This document shows positions 1-8,114 of a stretch of DNA of 64,000 nt, one piece after another (the stretch's first letter is position 1; the number at the start of each line of letters is the position of its first letter). This stretch comes from Thermodesulfobacteriota bacterium. GTDB taxonomy: Bacteria; Desulfobacterota_D; UBA1144; Nemesobacterales; UBA2774. Below the pieces are notes generated by a model. The model searched no databases. It saw nothing but the letters and a program-made list of their open reading frames with translations, and had not been told where the DNA came from. The DNA is taken from the NCBI GenBank assembly GCA_040754335.1, contig JBFMCV010000003.1, positions 359,356-423,355 on the forward strand, written 5' to 3'. The position numbers were made by a program, and so were the translations under genes.

Positions 1-359
1 TCGTCGTCAGGGAAAAGGCGGAGCTCCTTCAGGATCTGGCGGAGCTCAAGGCCAAATTAGCTTTCGCTCTGCTTAACCGGGTCGAGTTCCATGCGAGGGA
101 AACAGACCAGATGCAGTCGGACATGGTAAGGCTGTTTCAGATAAAGATCGATAACGCGGTATCGGAGACGGGCGCCCTCGCCGGCAAGCTCGACGCGCTC
201 AGCCCGCTCAAGGTGCTCGATCGCGGATACAGCATCACGTACAAGCTCCCGTCCATGAAGACCGTCAAGGACTCGAAAGAGCTCGCGCGCGGGGACAAGG
301 TCCTGATCGCTTTTAATAAGGGAAAGGCCAGATGCTCGGTCACCGAAACCGAAGATTAA
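1..359 (+). CDS. xseA: Exodeoxyribonuclease VII large subunit, C-terminal fragment
   Basis: The reading frame is open from the left edge (first full codon at base 3) to a TAA at 357-359, so only the last ~118 residues are present. The segment is a charged helical stretch (KAELLQDLAELKAKLAFALL) followed by the typical XseA tail with LSPLKVLDRGYSI, then a small beta-rich end with GDKVLIAF. In this family that tail follows the long coiled coil of the large subunit, which with XseB degrades single-stranded DNA to oligonucleotides. No xseB follows; the next gene is on the opposite strand and the two stop codons overlap. The identification rests on the LxRGYSI signature. Confidence 0.9.
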   Translation, partial: VVREKAELLQDLAELKAKLAFALLNRVEFHARETDQMQSDMVRLFQIKIDNAVSETGALAGKLDALSPLKVLDRGYSITYKLPSMKTVKDSKELARGDKVLIAFNKGKARCSVTETED

Positions 360-1369
360 CCGAGCAGATTGTTGAACTCGGTGATTTCTATAAGACTGGC
401 GCCTGTGCTTCTAAGAAGAGTTCCGGTCTCGCCTCCGGGGATAGAGTCCGTCAGGATGAGCTTCACCCTGTTTCCCAGGTCCGTCAGGATCTTTTTGCCC
501 GGCTGCCGCCCGTTTAAAACCGAAAGGGATTTCCTGCACAACTCCTCAAGACCCGATTTGGTCTCGAACAATACAGTAGGCATCACCTCGACTATATCCT
601 GATAAAAATCCTTCCTGCCTTCGGCAACCGCAGCCCTGCTGCCCTGATAAAGTGTGAGGTAATTTACAAATTTCGCGAAGGGGCTAGCCTCCGTCATATA
701 AGAAAACGACTGGTCTTCGGCGTTGAGCCGAGGACACCTGAGGGAGACGTTGCCGAGAGACTCCATCAAATCACCCTCCGATACCTCCACAGTACGCGCG
801 TTATCCGCACCCGGTGGGAGAAACAATGCAGCAGGATTGTCGGGCGATATATTTTTATATATACCGGCGAGCTCGTCCTCGAGCTTCTTCCTTTTCATCA
901 ATCCGAACTTGAGAACGGCTTTGAAGTTTAGCACCCTGTCGTTCGTTATCCCGGCATCAGGGTAGACAATGATTCTGCCGACGCTCCCGAGAGCAGAAAG
1001 GGAGCCCAAAACACCTTCCGCCGCTGCTCCCTGCTCGAGGAATACTAACCTCGGACGAAGCTCATTAGCGACCTCTATGATCCTCTCAGGCTTTTCGTCA
1101 GGGGACATCGGAATGACCAGTCCCCCAAGATGCAATACCGCGATCTCCGAAGAGATGGCTTCGAGCCTGTTCGAGGAGACCACGAGCGCCCCGTCCCCCC
1201 TGGCGAATCCGAGATCAAGCAGGAAAGCCGCTATATTCTTCACTTTACGGTCGAAATCGAGCCAGGTAATTTGTTTCCAGCTCCAGCCGTCGCGCCTCTG
1301 GTAGAGGAGCCTGGTCCCGTGCTCCTTTACTCGATTTTGCAGGAGTTCTGGTATAGTCTTTTCGCTCAT
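356..1369 (-). CDS. Truncated, degenerate AMP-binding (acyl-CoA synthetase-like) protein
   Basis: This 337-residue protein aligns in order with the first half of long-chain acyl-CoA synthetases. The start is ELLQNRVKEHGTRLLY, then the WLDFDRKVKNIAAFLLDLG region, then the LYQGSRAAVAEG...PTVLFE region. The phosphate-binding loop, normally YTSGTTGxPKG, is replaced by ALFLPPGADNARTVE. The protein ends just before the YGxTE motif and lacks the C-terminal lid domain. Full-length enzymes are ~600 residues, so catalysis is unlikely. There is no frameshift: the frame ends cleanly at 356-358, overlapping the xseA stop. It is either a retained non-catalytic paralogue or an old remnant. Gene calling is fairly sure; function is unknown. 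Confidence 0.7.
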   Translation of the reverse strand: MSEKTIPELLQNRVKEHGTRLLYQRRDGWSWKQITWLDFDRKVKNIAAFLLDLGFARGDGALVVSSNRLEAISSEIAVLHLGGLVIPMSPDEKPERIIEVANELRPRLVFLEQGAAAEGVLGSLSALGSVGRIIVYPDAGITNDRVLNFKAVLKFGLMKRKKLEDELAGIYKNISPDNPAALFLPPGADNARTVEVSEGDLMESLGNVSLRCPRLNAEDQSFSYMTEASPFAKFVNYLTLYQGSRAAVAEGRKDFYQDIVEVMPTVLFETKSGLEELCRKSLSVLNGRQPGKKILTDLGNRVKLILTDSIPGGETGTLLRSTGASLIEITEFNNLLG

Positions 1370-1450
1370 CAGTCTTTACCGTGAGTGACGTACAAATATG
1401 CTCATCCGGACTGAGTGTAAAATATACTCTAAAACTGGCAGTTTAAAACC

Positions 1451-2821
1451 ATGAAGAAAGTTATAGAGATTAAACCGTTCGAGAGCGAGCTCTTCGACAT
1501 AGCCAGACACCTGGTCACGCAGCTGAGGAATGCGGGACATAAGGCTTTCTGCGTCGGCGGGTGCACGAGGGATATGCTGATGGGAACCCCGCCCAGGGAA
1601 TACGATATAACGACGAGCGCAACCCCTGACGAAGTTTCGAAAATTTTCACGCATACCATACCCGTCGGAGTGAGCTTCGGCGTAATACTCGTTTTGATAG
1701 GACATTACAGGTTCGAAGTCGCCACATTCAGGAAAGAAGAGGGCTACTCCGACAGCCGCCACCCGGATTACGTAGCCTACACCGCCTCAGAAGAGGAAGA
1801 CGTACTCAGGAGGGACTTCACGATAAACGGGATGCTCTACGACCCCATAGGGGAAGAGGCGATCGACTACGTGGGCGGGATGGACGATATAAGAGACGGG
1901 ATAATCAGGACAATAGGCGTGCCGCTATACAGGTTCGGCGAAGACAAGCTCAGGCTCATGAGGGCAGTGAGATTCGCCTCCAGGTACGGCTTCGAGGTCG
2001 AGAAGGAGACTTACTCCGCTCTCAAAGCACTCGCACCCGCCATAAATCTGGTGAGCGCCGAGAGGATAAGGGACGAGCTCGTAAAGATCATCACCCAGGA
2101 AAATCCGGGAGCGGGACTGAGGCTCCTCCGGGAGAGCGGCCTTCTGCGATATATCCTGCCGGAGGTCGATGTAATGTCCGGTGTGGATCAGCCCCCGGAA
2201 TTCCATCCCGAGGGAGACGTATTCACTCACACCTGCCTCGTGCTCGATAAAATATACGAGAATTCAGGAGGGCCCGTCTCGCCCGAGCTTGCTATGGGAG
2301 GACTCCTCCACGATGTCGGGAAGCCGCCTACTTTCTCGGTCACGGACAGGATAAGGTTCAACGGGCACGACAAGCTCGGGGCCGAAATGTCCCGCGATAT
2401 ATGCAGGAGGCTCAAGTTCTCCAATAAACAGATCGAGCTCATCTTTGAGCTGGTACGGGACCACCTGAAGTTCAAAGACGTCTTCTATATGAAAAAAAGC
2501 ACGTTAAAGAGGTTCATCGGCACGCCTGATTTCGAGGACCATATGATCCTCCACCTGGCGGACTGCCTCGCGAGCCACGGCTCTACCGAGGCTTACGACT
2601 TCGTCATGAAAAAGTTCGAGGAGCTCAAGGAAGAAGAGATAAAACCGGAGCCGCTTCTCGGAGGGAAGGAGCTTATCGAAATGGGATACACGCCCGGCCC
2701 GATATTCACGGAGATACTCAGCTTTGTCGAGGAAGCCCAGCTCGAAGGGGAAATTCAAAACGCCGAGGAAGCCAGAGAGCTCGTTTCGAGGAAGTATCCT
2801 ATAGGCAGGAGCGTCAGTTAG
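1451..2821 (+). CDS. cca: CCA tRNA nucleotidyltransferase with HD domain
   Basis: This class II nucleotidyltransferase of 456 residues adds or repairs the 3'-CCA of tRNAs. The N-terminal head has the VGGCTRDMLMG motif followed by REYDITTSATP, where E and D of EYD are the likely metal-binding carboxylates. RRDFTINGMLYDP is the following motif, and RFGEDKLRLMRAVRFASRYGF is the neck nucleotide-selection region. An HD phosphohydrolase domain follows (HTCLVLD ... GGLLHDVGKP, about residues 260-360). The HD domain is known in a subset of bacterial CCA enzymes and polyA-polymerase relatives. The gene diverges from the degenerate synthetase gene and stands alone. PcnB-type polyA polymerase is an alternative, but the HD domain favours CCA. 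Confidence 0.88.
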   Translation: MKKVIEIKPFESELFDIARHLVTQLRNAGHKAFCVGGCTRDMLMGTPPREYDITTSATPDEVSKIFTHTIPVGVSFGVILVLIGHYRFEVATFRKEEGYSDSRHPDYVAYTASEEEDVLRRDFTINGMLYDPIGEEAIDYVGGMDDIRDGIIRTIGVPLYRFGEDKLRLMRAVRFASRYGFEVEKETYSALKALAPAINLVSAERIRDELVKIITQENPGAGLRLLRESGLLRYILPEVDVMSGVDQPPEFHPEGDVFTHTCLVLDKIYENSGGPVSPELAMGGLLHDVGKPPTFSVTDRIRFNGHDKLGAEMSRDICRRLKFSNKQIELIFELVRDHLKFKDVFYMKKSTLKRFIGTPDFEDHMILHLADCLASHGSTEAYDFVMKKFEELKEEEIKPEPLLGGKELIEMGYTPGPIFTEILSFVEEAQLEGEIQNAEEARELVSRKYPIGRSVS

Positions 2822-2833
2822 ATTCCTTATAGG

Positions 2834-3280
2834 CTACTCGAAAGTCCCTGCACTAAAATCTGAAGAGATGTACCAGAAATCGCCCTTTTGAATCCAGGTG
2901 TCCTGGACCATGACGCTCTTCTCAGAGACGGACGGGTATTTATAGTAAGTGTAGAGGACCCTCACCACACACTCGCCGGTTTCCTTCTGTGCCGGGCTTC
3001 CATCGGACGCGCCCTCCGTCATATAAGTCATTTCCTTTATCTCATAACCCGTGATGTTGAGGTCGTTCCGGTTTGCGAGCACGAAGGCTTCGAACTGCTT
3101 ATATTTGTCGGGGTCCACGAATTGAGCGGCCTTCTCATAGTATTTCCACATTATGAGCTTATAATAAAAATCGCTCGATTTCGCGAGGGACTCCTGGTCG
3201 TCCTTCTGTATCAGACCGGTCGTCTTACCGCAGCTGAACAGGACGAAAGCGACGAGAAGGCATGTTACGGCTTTCTTCAT
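2834..3280 (-). CDS. Hypothetical lipoprotein
   Basis: A 148-residue protein starting MKKAVTCLLVAFVLFSC, a short signal peptide with lipobox LFSC (Cys at residue 17), so it is probably an envelope lipoprotein. The mature part is ~130 residues, rich in Tyr/Lys, with a C-terminal segment (DTWIQKGDFWYIS) like the beta sheet of NTF2-like or DUF4878-type small lipoproteins. I do not recognise a family with certainty. It lies downstream of the atpE terminator, in the same direction as the F0 genes and convergent with cca. Function unknown. Confidence 0.7.
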   Translation of the reverse strand: MKKAVTCLLVAFVLFSCGKTTGLIQKDDQESLAKSSDFYYKLIMWKYYEKAAQFVDPDKYKQFEAFVLANRNDLNITGYEIKEMTYMTEGASDGSPAQKETGECVVRVLYTYYKYPSVSEKSVMVQDTWIQKGDFWYISSDFSAGTFE

Positions 3281-3324
3281 AGTAGAAAGGTAACGCCGGG
3301 GGACTAATATATCAAATTAGTAAA

Positions 3325-3352
3325 TGCGGGGGATTCCCGAGAACCCCCCGCA
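3325..3352 (-). terminator. Rho-independent terminator after atpE
   Basis: An 8-bp GC-rich stem, TGCGGGGG (3325-3332) with CCCCCGCA (3345-3352), lies just downstream of the atpE stop on the minus strand. It is followed on that strand by the T-rich sequence ATTTACTAATTT. It would end the hemL-atp transcript. Confidence 0.6.
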
Positions 3353-3358
3353 CCCTGA

Positions 3359-3685
3359 TTATATTTTTCCCTGCAGCAGGAATGCTATGAGAAGAGCATA
3401 AATAACGAGAGACTCGATGAGAGCAAGACCGATAATCATCGGAGTGAGGATTTTGGAGCTTGCGCCCGGGTTTCTCGCGATACCGCTCAATGCAGCCGCA
3501 GTCGCGCGTCCCTGACCCAGACCGGCGACACCGGCCGCGATTCCAATTCCCAATCCCGCGCCGAGAGCGAGTCCGAGCTTCGTGAGCTCTCCGCCGCCCC
3601 CTTCCTGCGCGAACGCCGCATCCGGAATAAAAGCAGCGAGGATAGCTACTCCGACTATCGAGAGAATCGAAAGTGCTGTTTTCAT
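3359..3685 (-). CDS. atpE: F-type ATP synthase subunit c with signal-like N-terminus
   Basis: Proteolipid c of the F0 rotor, 108 residues instead of the usual 75-90. The extra length is an N-terminal hydrophobic leader ending PDAAFA/QE that looks like a cleavable signal peptide. The two-helix hairpin follows: helix 1 has [14 protein letters not shown], the loop has ARNP, and helix 2 has [14 protein letters not shown] with the ion-binding Glu. Gln in GLGQG and the E-S-x3-Y pattern match ligands known for sodium-binding c rings, although the Val of the Ilyobacter motif is Leu here. A strong AAAGGAGG ribosome site precedes the ATG. It is the last gene of the F0 cluster; F1 genes are not in the window. 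Confidence 0.93.
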   Translation of the reverse strand: MKTALSILSIVGVAILAAFIPDAAFAQEGGGGELTKLGLALGAGLGIGIAAGVAGLGQGRATAAALSGIARNPGASSKILTPMIIGLALIESLVIYALLIAFLLQGKI

Positions 3686-3739
3686 TTTTTACCTCCTTTT
3701 GTATAGTAGGTCATTTGTTTTTAATTTTTTGCCCGAATC

Positions 3740-4438
3740 CTATTCGATTTCAGCTTCATGCGCCGTGGCGAGGGATATGTATATCGCCGACAGCACGGTA
3801 AATATAAACGCCTGGAGAAAAGATACAAATATTCCGAGACCTATGAATATAGCCGGTATTATGTAATGCACGAGGTTGGTGAAAACGCCCAGTATAAGGT
3901 GGTCTCCCGTTATGTTCATGAAAAGCCTGAGGGAAAGCGACACAGGGCGTACGAAATGGCTTATTACTTCGATAATAAACATCAGCGGGGCCAGAAATAT
4001 TACGGGTCCCGCAAAATGTTTCAGATAAGCGAGCCCGTTTTCCTTGAACCCGTAAAAGTTATACATTACGAATATGACTAGCGCGCATGCAACGGGCACG
4101 TTGAAGTTTCCGGTCGGCGGCAGGAAGCCGGGGATAATCCCGAGAAAATTCGCGAACAAAATGAAGAAAAAGGAAGCGCCCAGGAGAGGGAAATACTTCT
4201 TCGCCCGTTCTTTAGAGCCGAGCATGTTCGTGAACAGGTCAAATAGAAAGTCGATAGTGAGTATTTCGAAGATGGTCCTTATCGAGAACTTTTCATCAGG
4301 CAAAACGGAATCTTCCCTCGATAGCGCTTTCTTTATCCCGAACCCGGCCAGGGCCAGAATAATAAGCACCAGTATCGACCCGAGTATATAGTCGTATTGT
4401 CCGAGTCCGATCAAGGTGAACCAGCTAAAGTGTTCCAT
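3740..4438 (-). CDS. atpB: F-type ATP synthase subunit a
   Basis: Stator subunit a of F0, 232 residues with five to six hydrophobic helices. The essential arginine is in SLSLRLFMNI near residue 170, facing the c ring, and the C-terminal helix has the LQAFIFTVLSAIYIS signature. The N-terminal FTLIGLGQYDYILGS is typical of shorter bacterial a subunits. The start overlaps the end of the upstream atpI-like gene by 14 bases, so translation is probably coupled. The a and c subunits together form the ion path of the synthase. Confidence 0.95.
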   Translation of the reverse strand: MEHFSWFTLIGLGQYDYILGSILVLIILALAGFGIKKALSREDSVLPDEKFSIRTIFEILTIDFLFDLFTNMLGSKERAKKYFPLLGASFFFILFANFLGIIPGFLPPTGNFNVPVACALVIFVMYNFYGFKENGLAYLKHFAGPVIFLAPLMFIIEVISHFVRPVSLSLRLFMNITGDHLILGVFTNLVHYIIPAIFIGLGIFVSFLQAFIFTVLSAIYISLATAHEAEIE

Positions 4439-4811
4439 CTTTACTCCCTCTCAAGCTTTCTCCGATTATCACTATAACGACACCTGTGACCCCGATAAAA
4501 AACCCGTACAGGTTCACCTTGGCGAATATGAATAACGCCACCACTATTGCGATGAATACAGCCATCTTGATTACGAACGCGAATATGCCGAAGCCCTTTG
4601 GAGACGACTTCGCTACGAGCGCGTTTACGAGGAACCTGATCGCCATGAAATTCGCGGTAAAAAGTATCCCCCCCGCTGCAGTTCCCACCGCCAGCTCCCT
4701 CGAGCCGATAAAATAACACACGACCATTAATATGCCGGTAACGGCCAGACCGGTTCTCTCTACTCTTCCTATGCTCGGTATGTTAATTAGAGTTGCTGTC
4801 CTTTCCGTCAT
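4425..4811 (-). CDS. atpI: AtpI-like ATP synthase accessory membrane protein
   Basis: A 128-residue protein with four predicted membrane helices and charged loops (LVAKSSPKGFG between helices 2 and 3). In this position, directly upstream of atpB, such proteins belong to the AtpI / ATP synthase I family, which helps c-ring assembly or ion supply. It overlaps atpB by 14 bases and atpZ by 29 bases. Sequence conservation in this family is low, so the assignment rests on topology and context. Confidence 0.7.
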   Translation of the reverse strand: MTERTATLINIPSIGRVERTGLAVTGILMVVCYFIGSRELAVGTAAGGILFTANFMAIRFLVNALVAKSSPKGFGIFAFVIKMAVFIAIVVALFIFAKVNLYGFFIGVTGVVIVIIGESLRGSKDGTL

Positions 4812-4983
4812 TTATCCGCTTTAGCATCCTCAAAAGAATATTGAACCCTGCAAAAACACCTGCCAACAACCCAAGAATCGTGAACCAGGGGGTTTTGGTC
4901 CCGACCAGCTCATCTATGTATTCCCCGAGCAGTATGCCGGCTATGACCGAGAACCCGAGCTCGAACCCGATGGCTATGAACAT
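4783..4983 (-). CDS. atpZ: AtpZ-like small membrane protein
   Basis: Only 66 residues with two hydrophobic helices: GFELGFSVIAGILLGEYID, then TPWFTILGLLAGVFAGF. The G-E-Y-x-D pair between helices and the FTILGLLLG-type second helix are hallmarks of the AtpZ/AtpQ family found at the head of F0 operons, proposed to act with AtpI. It lies 51 bases after hemL and overlaps the next gene. Confidence 0.72.
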   Translation of the reverse strand: MFIAIGFELGFSVIAGILLGEYIDELVGTKTPWFTILGLLAGVFAGFNILLRMLKRINDGKDSNSN

Positions 4984-5034
4984 CAGCCATTTATACTTTC
5001 CGTCACTCTTAACAGTACGTCTCCCCCGATTATC

Positions 5035-6324
5035 TCAGACCGATTTAAGAGCTTTATGCACGGCGTCAAGCGTACTATCGACGTCCCTTTCAGTGTGGGC
5101 CAGCGAAAGGAAAACCGCCTCAAACTGAGAAGGCGGAAACATAATACCAGCCCTGAGTAAATTTTCAAAAAATTTGGAATACTTTTTTGTATCGCTTTTT
5201 AGCACCGTTTTGTAATCCACAGGCTCTATCTCAGTAAAGAAGAGCGTAAACATGGAATCGACTGAATTGACCGAAGCCTTGACACCGACCTTTTTTATTA
5301 TTTCCTTTATCCCCTCGACCATGGCAGAGGAGAGTTCCCGAAGCCTCTTGTAATTACCCGGCTCTTTTAGTTTTTTAAGCGTTGCGAGCCCGGCGGCCAT
5401 CGCGAGCGGGTTCCCCGAGAGCGTCCCCGCCTGGTACATAGGGCCCAAAGGAGCAACCATGCTCATTATATTCTTCCTCCCGCCGAACGCCCCCACCGGA
5501 AGACCTCCCCCAATAATCTTCCCGAGGCAGGTAATGTCGGGAATCACACCGTATTTACGCTGGGCGCCGCCCATTCCGAGCCTGAATCCCGTTATGACCT
5601 CGTCAAAAATGAGAAGCGACCCGGAATCGCTGGTGAGCTTCCTGAGACCTTCCAAAAAACCGTCCGCGGGCGGAACGACGCCCATGTTTGCAGCGACCGG
5701 CTCAAGGATGACGGCCGCAATCTGATCCCCGTATTTCCGATAAAGCCCCTTCACCGAATCGAGATCGTTATAATTCGCAAGCAGTGTCTTTTCCGTGAAT
5801 GATTCGGGTACACCCGGACTGCTCGGCGTTCCGAAAGTGGTAGCACCTGAACCCGCCTGAACGAGCAGAAAATCGGCGTGCCCATGGTAGCATCCCTCGA
5901 ACTTCACTATATAGTCCCTCTTCGTAAAGGCTCTCGCAAGACGCACCCCGCTCATAGTGGCTTCGGTGCCGGAGCTCGTCATCCTGACCATATCGATGGA
6001 GGGGAAGGATTTAACTATGAGCTTTGCGACCTCTATCTCATCCTCGCACGGGGCGCCGTAGCTGGTACCATTTTCCGCCGCCCTCTTTACCGCCTTGACC
6101 ACGCCGGTTGCCGCGTGACCCAGAATAAGCGGCCCCCAGGAAGACATGTAATCCGTGTATTTATTCCCGTCAGCGTCGTAAATATATTGACCCCTGGCCC
6201 TGGATATGAAGACAGGCGTGCCCGATACGGCTTTGAAAGATCTAACAGGGCTGTTGACACCGCCAGGTATGAGTTTCTGAGCGGTTTTAAACAGTTTTTT
6301 CGATTTCGTAAGCCGGAGTTTCAT
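5035..6324 (-). CDS. hemL: Glutamate-1-semialdehyde 2,1-aminomutase
   Basis: A 429-residue PLP enzyme that converts glutamate-1-semialdehyde to 5-aminolevulinate, the last step of the C5 route to tetrapyrroles. Visible family blocks: GGVNSPVRSFKAVSGTP near the start, SSGTEATMSGVRLARA for cofactor binding, FEGCYHGHADFLLVQAGSG, FDEVITGFRLG, and TCLGKIIGGGLPVGAFGG, which holds the Schiff-base lysine. Length matches the family. It is the first gene of a minus-strand unit running into the F0 genes, and an upstream terminator separates it from the Pal-like genes. No other heme genes are nearby. Confidence 0.96.
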   Translation of the reverse strand: MKLRLTKSKKLFKTAQKLIPGGVNSPVRSFKAVSGTPVFISRARGQYIYDADGNKYTDYMSSWGPLILGHAATGVVKAVKRAAENGTSYGAPCEDEIEVAKLIVKSFPSIDMVRMTSSGTEATMSGVRLARAFTKRDYIVKFEGCYHGHADFLLVQAGSGATTFGTPSSPGVPESFTEKTLLANYNDLDSVKGLYRKYGDQIAAVILEPVAANMGVVPPADGFLEGLRKLTSDSGSLLIFDEVITGFRLGMGGAQRKYGVIPDITCLGKIIGGGLPVGAFGGRKNIMSMVAPLGPMYQAGTLSGNPLAMAAGLATLKKLKEPGNYKRLRELSSAMVEGIKEIIKKVGVKASVNSVDSMFTLFFTEIEPVDYKTVLKSDTKKYSKFFENLLRAGIMFPPSQFEAVFLSLAHTERDVDSTLDAVHKALKSV

Positions 6325-6421
6325 TTCCGCGAACAGGAGTGGGAATCAAAAACAGCCAGTAGTAAACATGGATTATTATGGAGTGTCAAGTAATCAATGA
6401 TTCCGGGAACAAACGGCATGT

Positions 6422-6457
6422 AAAAAAAAGAGAGAAACCCCGTACCGGGGTTTCTCT
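6422..6457 (-). terminator. Strong intrinsic terminator after Pal-like gene
   Basis: Perfect 11-bp inverted repeat AGAGAAACCCC (6431-6441) / GGGGTTTCTCT (6447-6457), extendable by one G-C pair to leave a 3-nt loop. On the minus strand it is followed by a run of seven or more T (6430-6422). It ends the three-gene pal/cpoB-like unit and insulates hemL. Confidence 0.85.
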
Positions 6458-6539
6458 CCGTAATTTAGCCTCACCGTTTCAAGTACTCAGGAACGATGAG
6501 AAATCTCTTATATTCAAGCGTTTAGGCCAAGCTTATATT

Positions 6540-7310
6540 TTAGTTGGCGTACTGAAATATAAGTCTCGCGCCTACTTTCGCAGTCGGCGAAGTTACTACG
6601 AAGTGAGCCCTTCTGTTAAGCTGATAGGCTTCTTCGGTCGTTCCCGCACCGAACTGTGTCGTTTCACCGCCGCTCGCAGTCGTGATCCTGGCAGGGTCGA
6701 TACCCAGCTGGACGAGAAACGCCTTCGTTGAGTCGGCCCTTCTCTGAGCAAGCTTCAGGTTGTATGCAGGTGTACCTCTGATATCCGCATACCCTTCGAT
6801 CAATACAGTCAGGTTAGCATCTGCCTGTAAGGTCGCCGCGTTTTCTTCGAGCACCGCTGCAGCGTCCGGCCTGATGTTGTACTTATCGAAGTCAAAGAAT
6901 ATATCTTTGAGCTCAGGTGCCGGCGGCGGGGGTGGCGGAGGCGGCGGGGGTGGCGGTACTGCACATTTTAATTTCGCTTCGTCTGCCTTTGCCTTGGCAT
7001 CGATCAGCATTCTGCGAGCTTCGAGCTCACTGCAGAACTCGCTCGCGAGGGCTTTACCCTTTGCCAGTGCCGATTCAGCAGCTGCCAGCTCGTCTTCACC
7101 GCAAGGGGCTCCGCAATAATCGCCTCTCGTCGGATCGTCACCGCAAACACGCTGCTTACATTGCTCACAAGTAGCTTTCGCTTCAGCTGTTGCCGATTCA
7201 GCAGCTGCCAGCTCTTTAGTCGGCGGGGGTGTCGCGCAGCTAGCCAGATAGAGCAATGCAACAACTAACAAGGGAAGGCCAAAAAACAGGATTTGCTTAT
7301 CCCTTTTCAT
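6540..7310 (-). CDS. OmpA/Pal-family lipoprotein with Cys-rich and polyproline segments
   Basis: A 256-residue protein with signal peptide and lipobox (YLASC, Cys near residue 25). It then has an Ala/Glu helical region in which ELAAAESA occurs twice, separated by a Cys-rich stretch (CEQCKQRVCG ... YCGAPCG). A run of about 12 prolines follows near residues 119-130, then an OmpA C-terminal domain: DIFFDFDKYNIRPDA, IEGYADIRGTPAYNLKLAQRRAD, NRRAHFV. The conserved D and R of this domain bind diaminopimelate in peptidoglycan. It is the third gene of the minus-strand unit and may duplicate the Pal-like gene two genes upstream. Role: outer-membrane to peptidoglycan tether. Confidence 0.85.
   Translation of the reverse strand: MKRDKQILFFGLPLLVVALLYLASCATPPPTKELAAAESATAEAKATCEQCKQRVCGDDPTRGDYCGAPCGEDELAAAESALAKGKALASEFCSELEARRMLIDAKAKADEAKLKCAVPPPPPPPPPPPPAPELKDIFFDFDKYNIRPDAAAVLEENAATLQADANLTVLIEGYADIRGTPAYNLKLAQRRADSTKAFLVQLGIDPARITTASGGETTQFGAGTTEEAYQLNRRAHFVVTSPTAKVGARLIFQYAN
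7069..7214. repeat. 23-bp direct repeat inside the Pal-like gene
   Basis: An identical 23-base sequence occurs at 7069-7091 and 7192-7214 (123 bases apart). It encodes the two ELAAAESA copies of the Pal-like protein on the minus strand. The bases between them code for the Cys-rich stretch, suggesting a recent internal duplication of one helical unit. Confidence 0.85.
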
Positions 7311-7370
7311 TCTACTGCACCTCCTTTAAGAGTTTTTTGAGTACTTAACGAGTACATAATAATAAACAGT

Positions 7371-8105
7371 TTAACGCTCAACTGCAAGCTCTGAAATTTT
7401 TTCTTTTGCCGTCTTAGCTTCGTCGGAATTCGGGTACTTGTCTATCAGCGTCTGGAAGAATAATTTGGCCTCTTCCTCTTTGCCGATCTCGACCAGGGAC
7501 ATGCCCTGCTTGAGATACGCCAGAGGCACCCTTTGGTCCTTGGGATACGTATCTATGAACCTTTGATATTCGAGTATCGATTCTTCGAACTGCCCTTCCC
7601 TGTAATAGGATTCGGCGATCCAGTAAGTCGCGTCACTCGCCTTCTGGGACTTGGGGTACCTGGATAGATACTCCTTGAACTTCGCCCTCGAACCCTCGTA
7701 ATTACCGTCGCTCAGCTCCGTATAACCCTCATTGAACATGACCTCCTCGGTATTGACCGAAGCCGTCTCCGAGGGCATCTGCATATGGGACCCCGACTCC
7801 GTAACCGGGGGCGCGGAGCCCAGGCTCAGCTGATTGACCTTCGACTCAAGCTTCGAGTAAGCCTGGCTTAAGTCCCTAAGGCTGGCCTCCAGCTGATAAA
7901 CCTTCTCCTGCAGCTGGACGTCCGTACCCGTGGTGGAGGCTTCTTTCTGGCTTATCGTTTCAACCTGGTTCGACAGCCTGTCCATCTTGGCTTCAAGCCT
8001 AGTCTGACGGGCGTAAACGCTGCTGACATCACCCTGAGTAGCCACACAACCGAGAGACATAATAGAAATCACCGCCGCAATGAGATTAATTGCTTTTCTG
8101 TGCAT
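7371..8105 (-). CDS. CpoB/YbgF-like Tol-Pal protein (lipoprotein form)
   Basis: A 244-residue envelope protein. The N-terminus is a signal peptide with a lipobox-like MSLGC (Cys at residue 20). A coiled coil follows (YARQTRLEAKMDRLSNQVE ... LEASLRDLSQAYSKLESKV, roughly residues 30-95), then TPR-like repeats: FNEGYTELSDGNYEGSRAKF, WIAESYYREGQFEESILEYQ, KQGMSLVEIGKEEEAKLFF. This order is that of CpoB/YbgF, which links the Tol system with peptidoglycan synthesis. E. coli CpoB is periplasmic and soluble, so the lipidation signal is a difference. It starts 9 bases after the upstream Pal-like gene. tolQRAB are not in the window. Confidence 0.85.
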   Translation of the reverse strand: MHRKAINLIAAVISIMSLGCVATQGDVSSVYARQTRLEAKMDRLSNQVETISQKEASTTGTDVQLQEKVYQLEASLRDLSQAYSKLESKVNQLSLGSAPPVTESGSHMQMPSETASVNTEEVMFNEGYTELSDGNYEGSRAKFKEYLSRYPKSQKASDATYWIAESYYREGQFEESILEYQRFIDTYPKDQRVPLAYLKQGMSLVEIGKEEEAKLFFQTLIDKYPNSDEAKTAKEKISELAVER

Positions 8106-8114
8106 AGGTCATAC

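Noticed and set aside
4074-4391. Long plus-strand frames opposite the atp genes
   Set aside because: They are antisense shadows of atpB; no known domain and no ribosome site.
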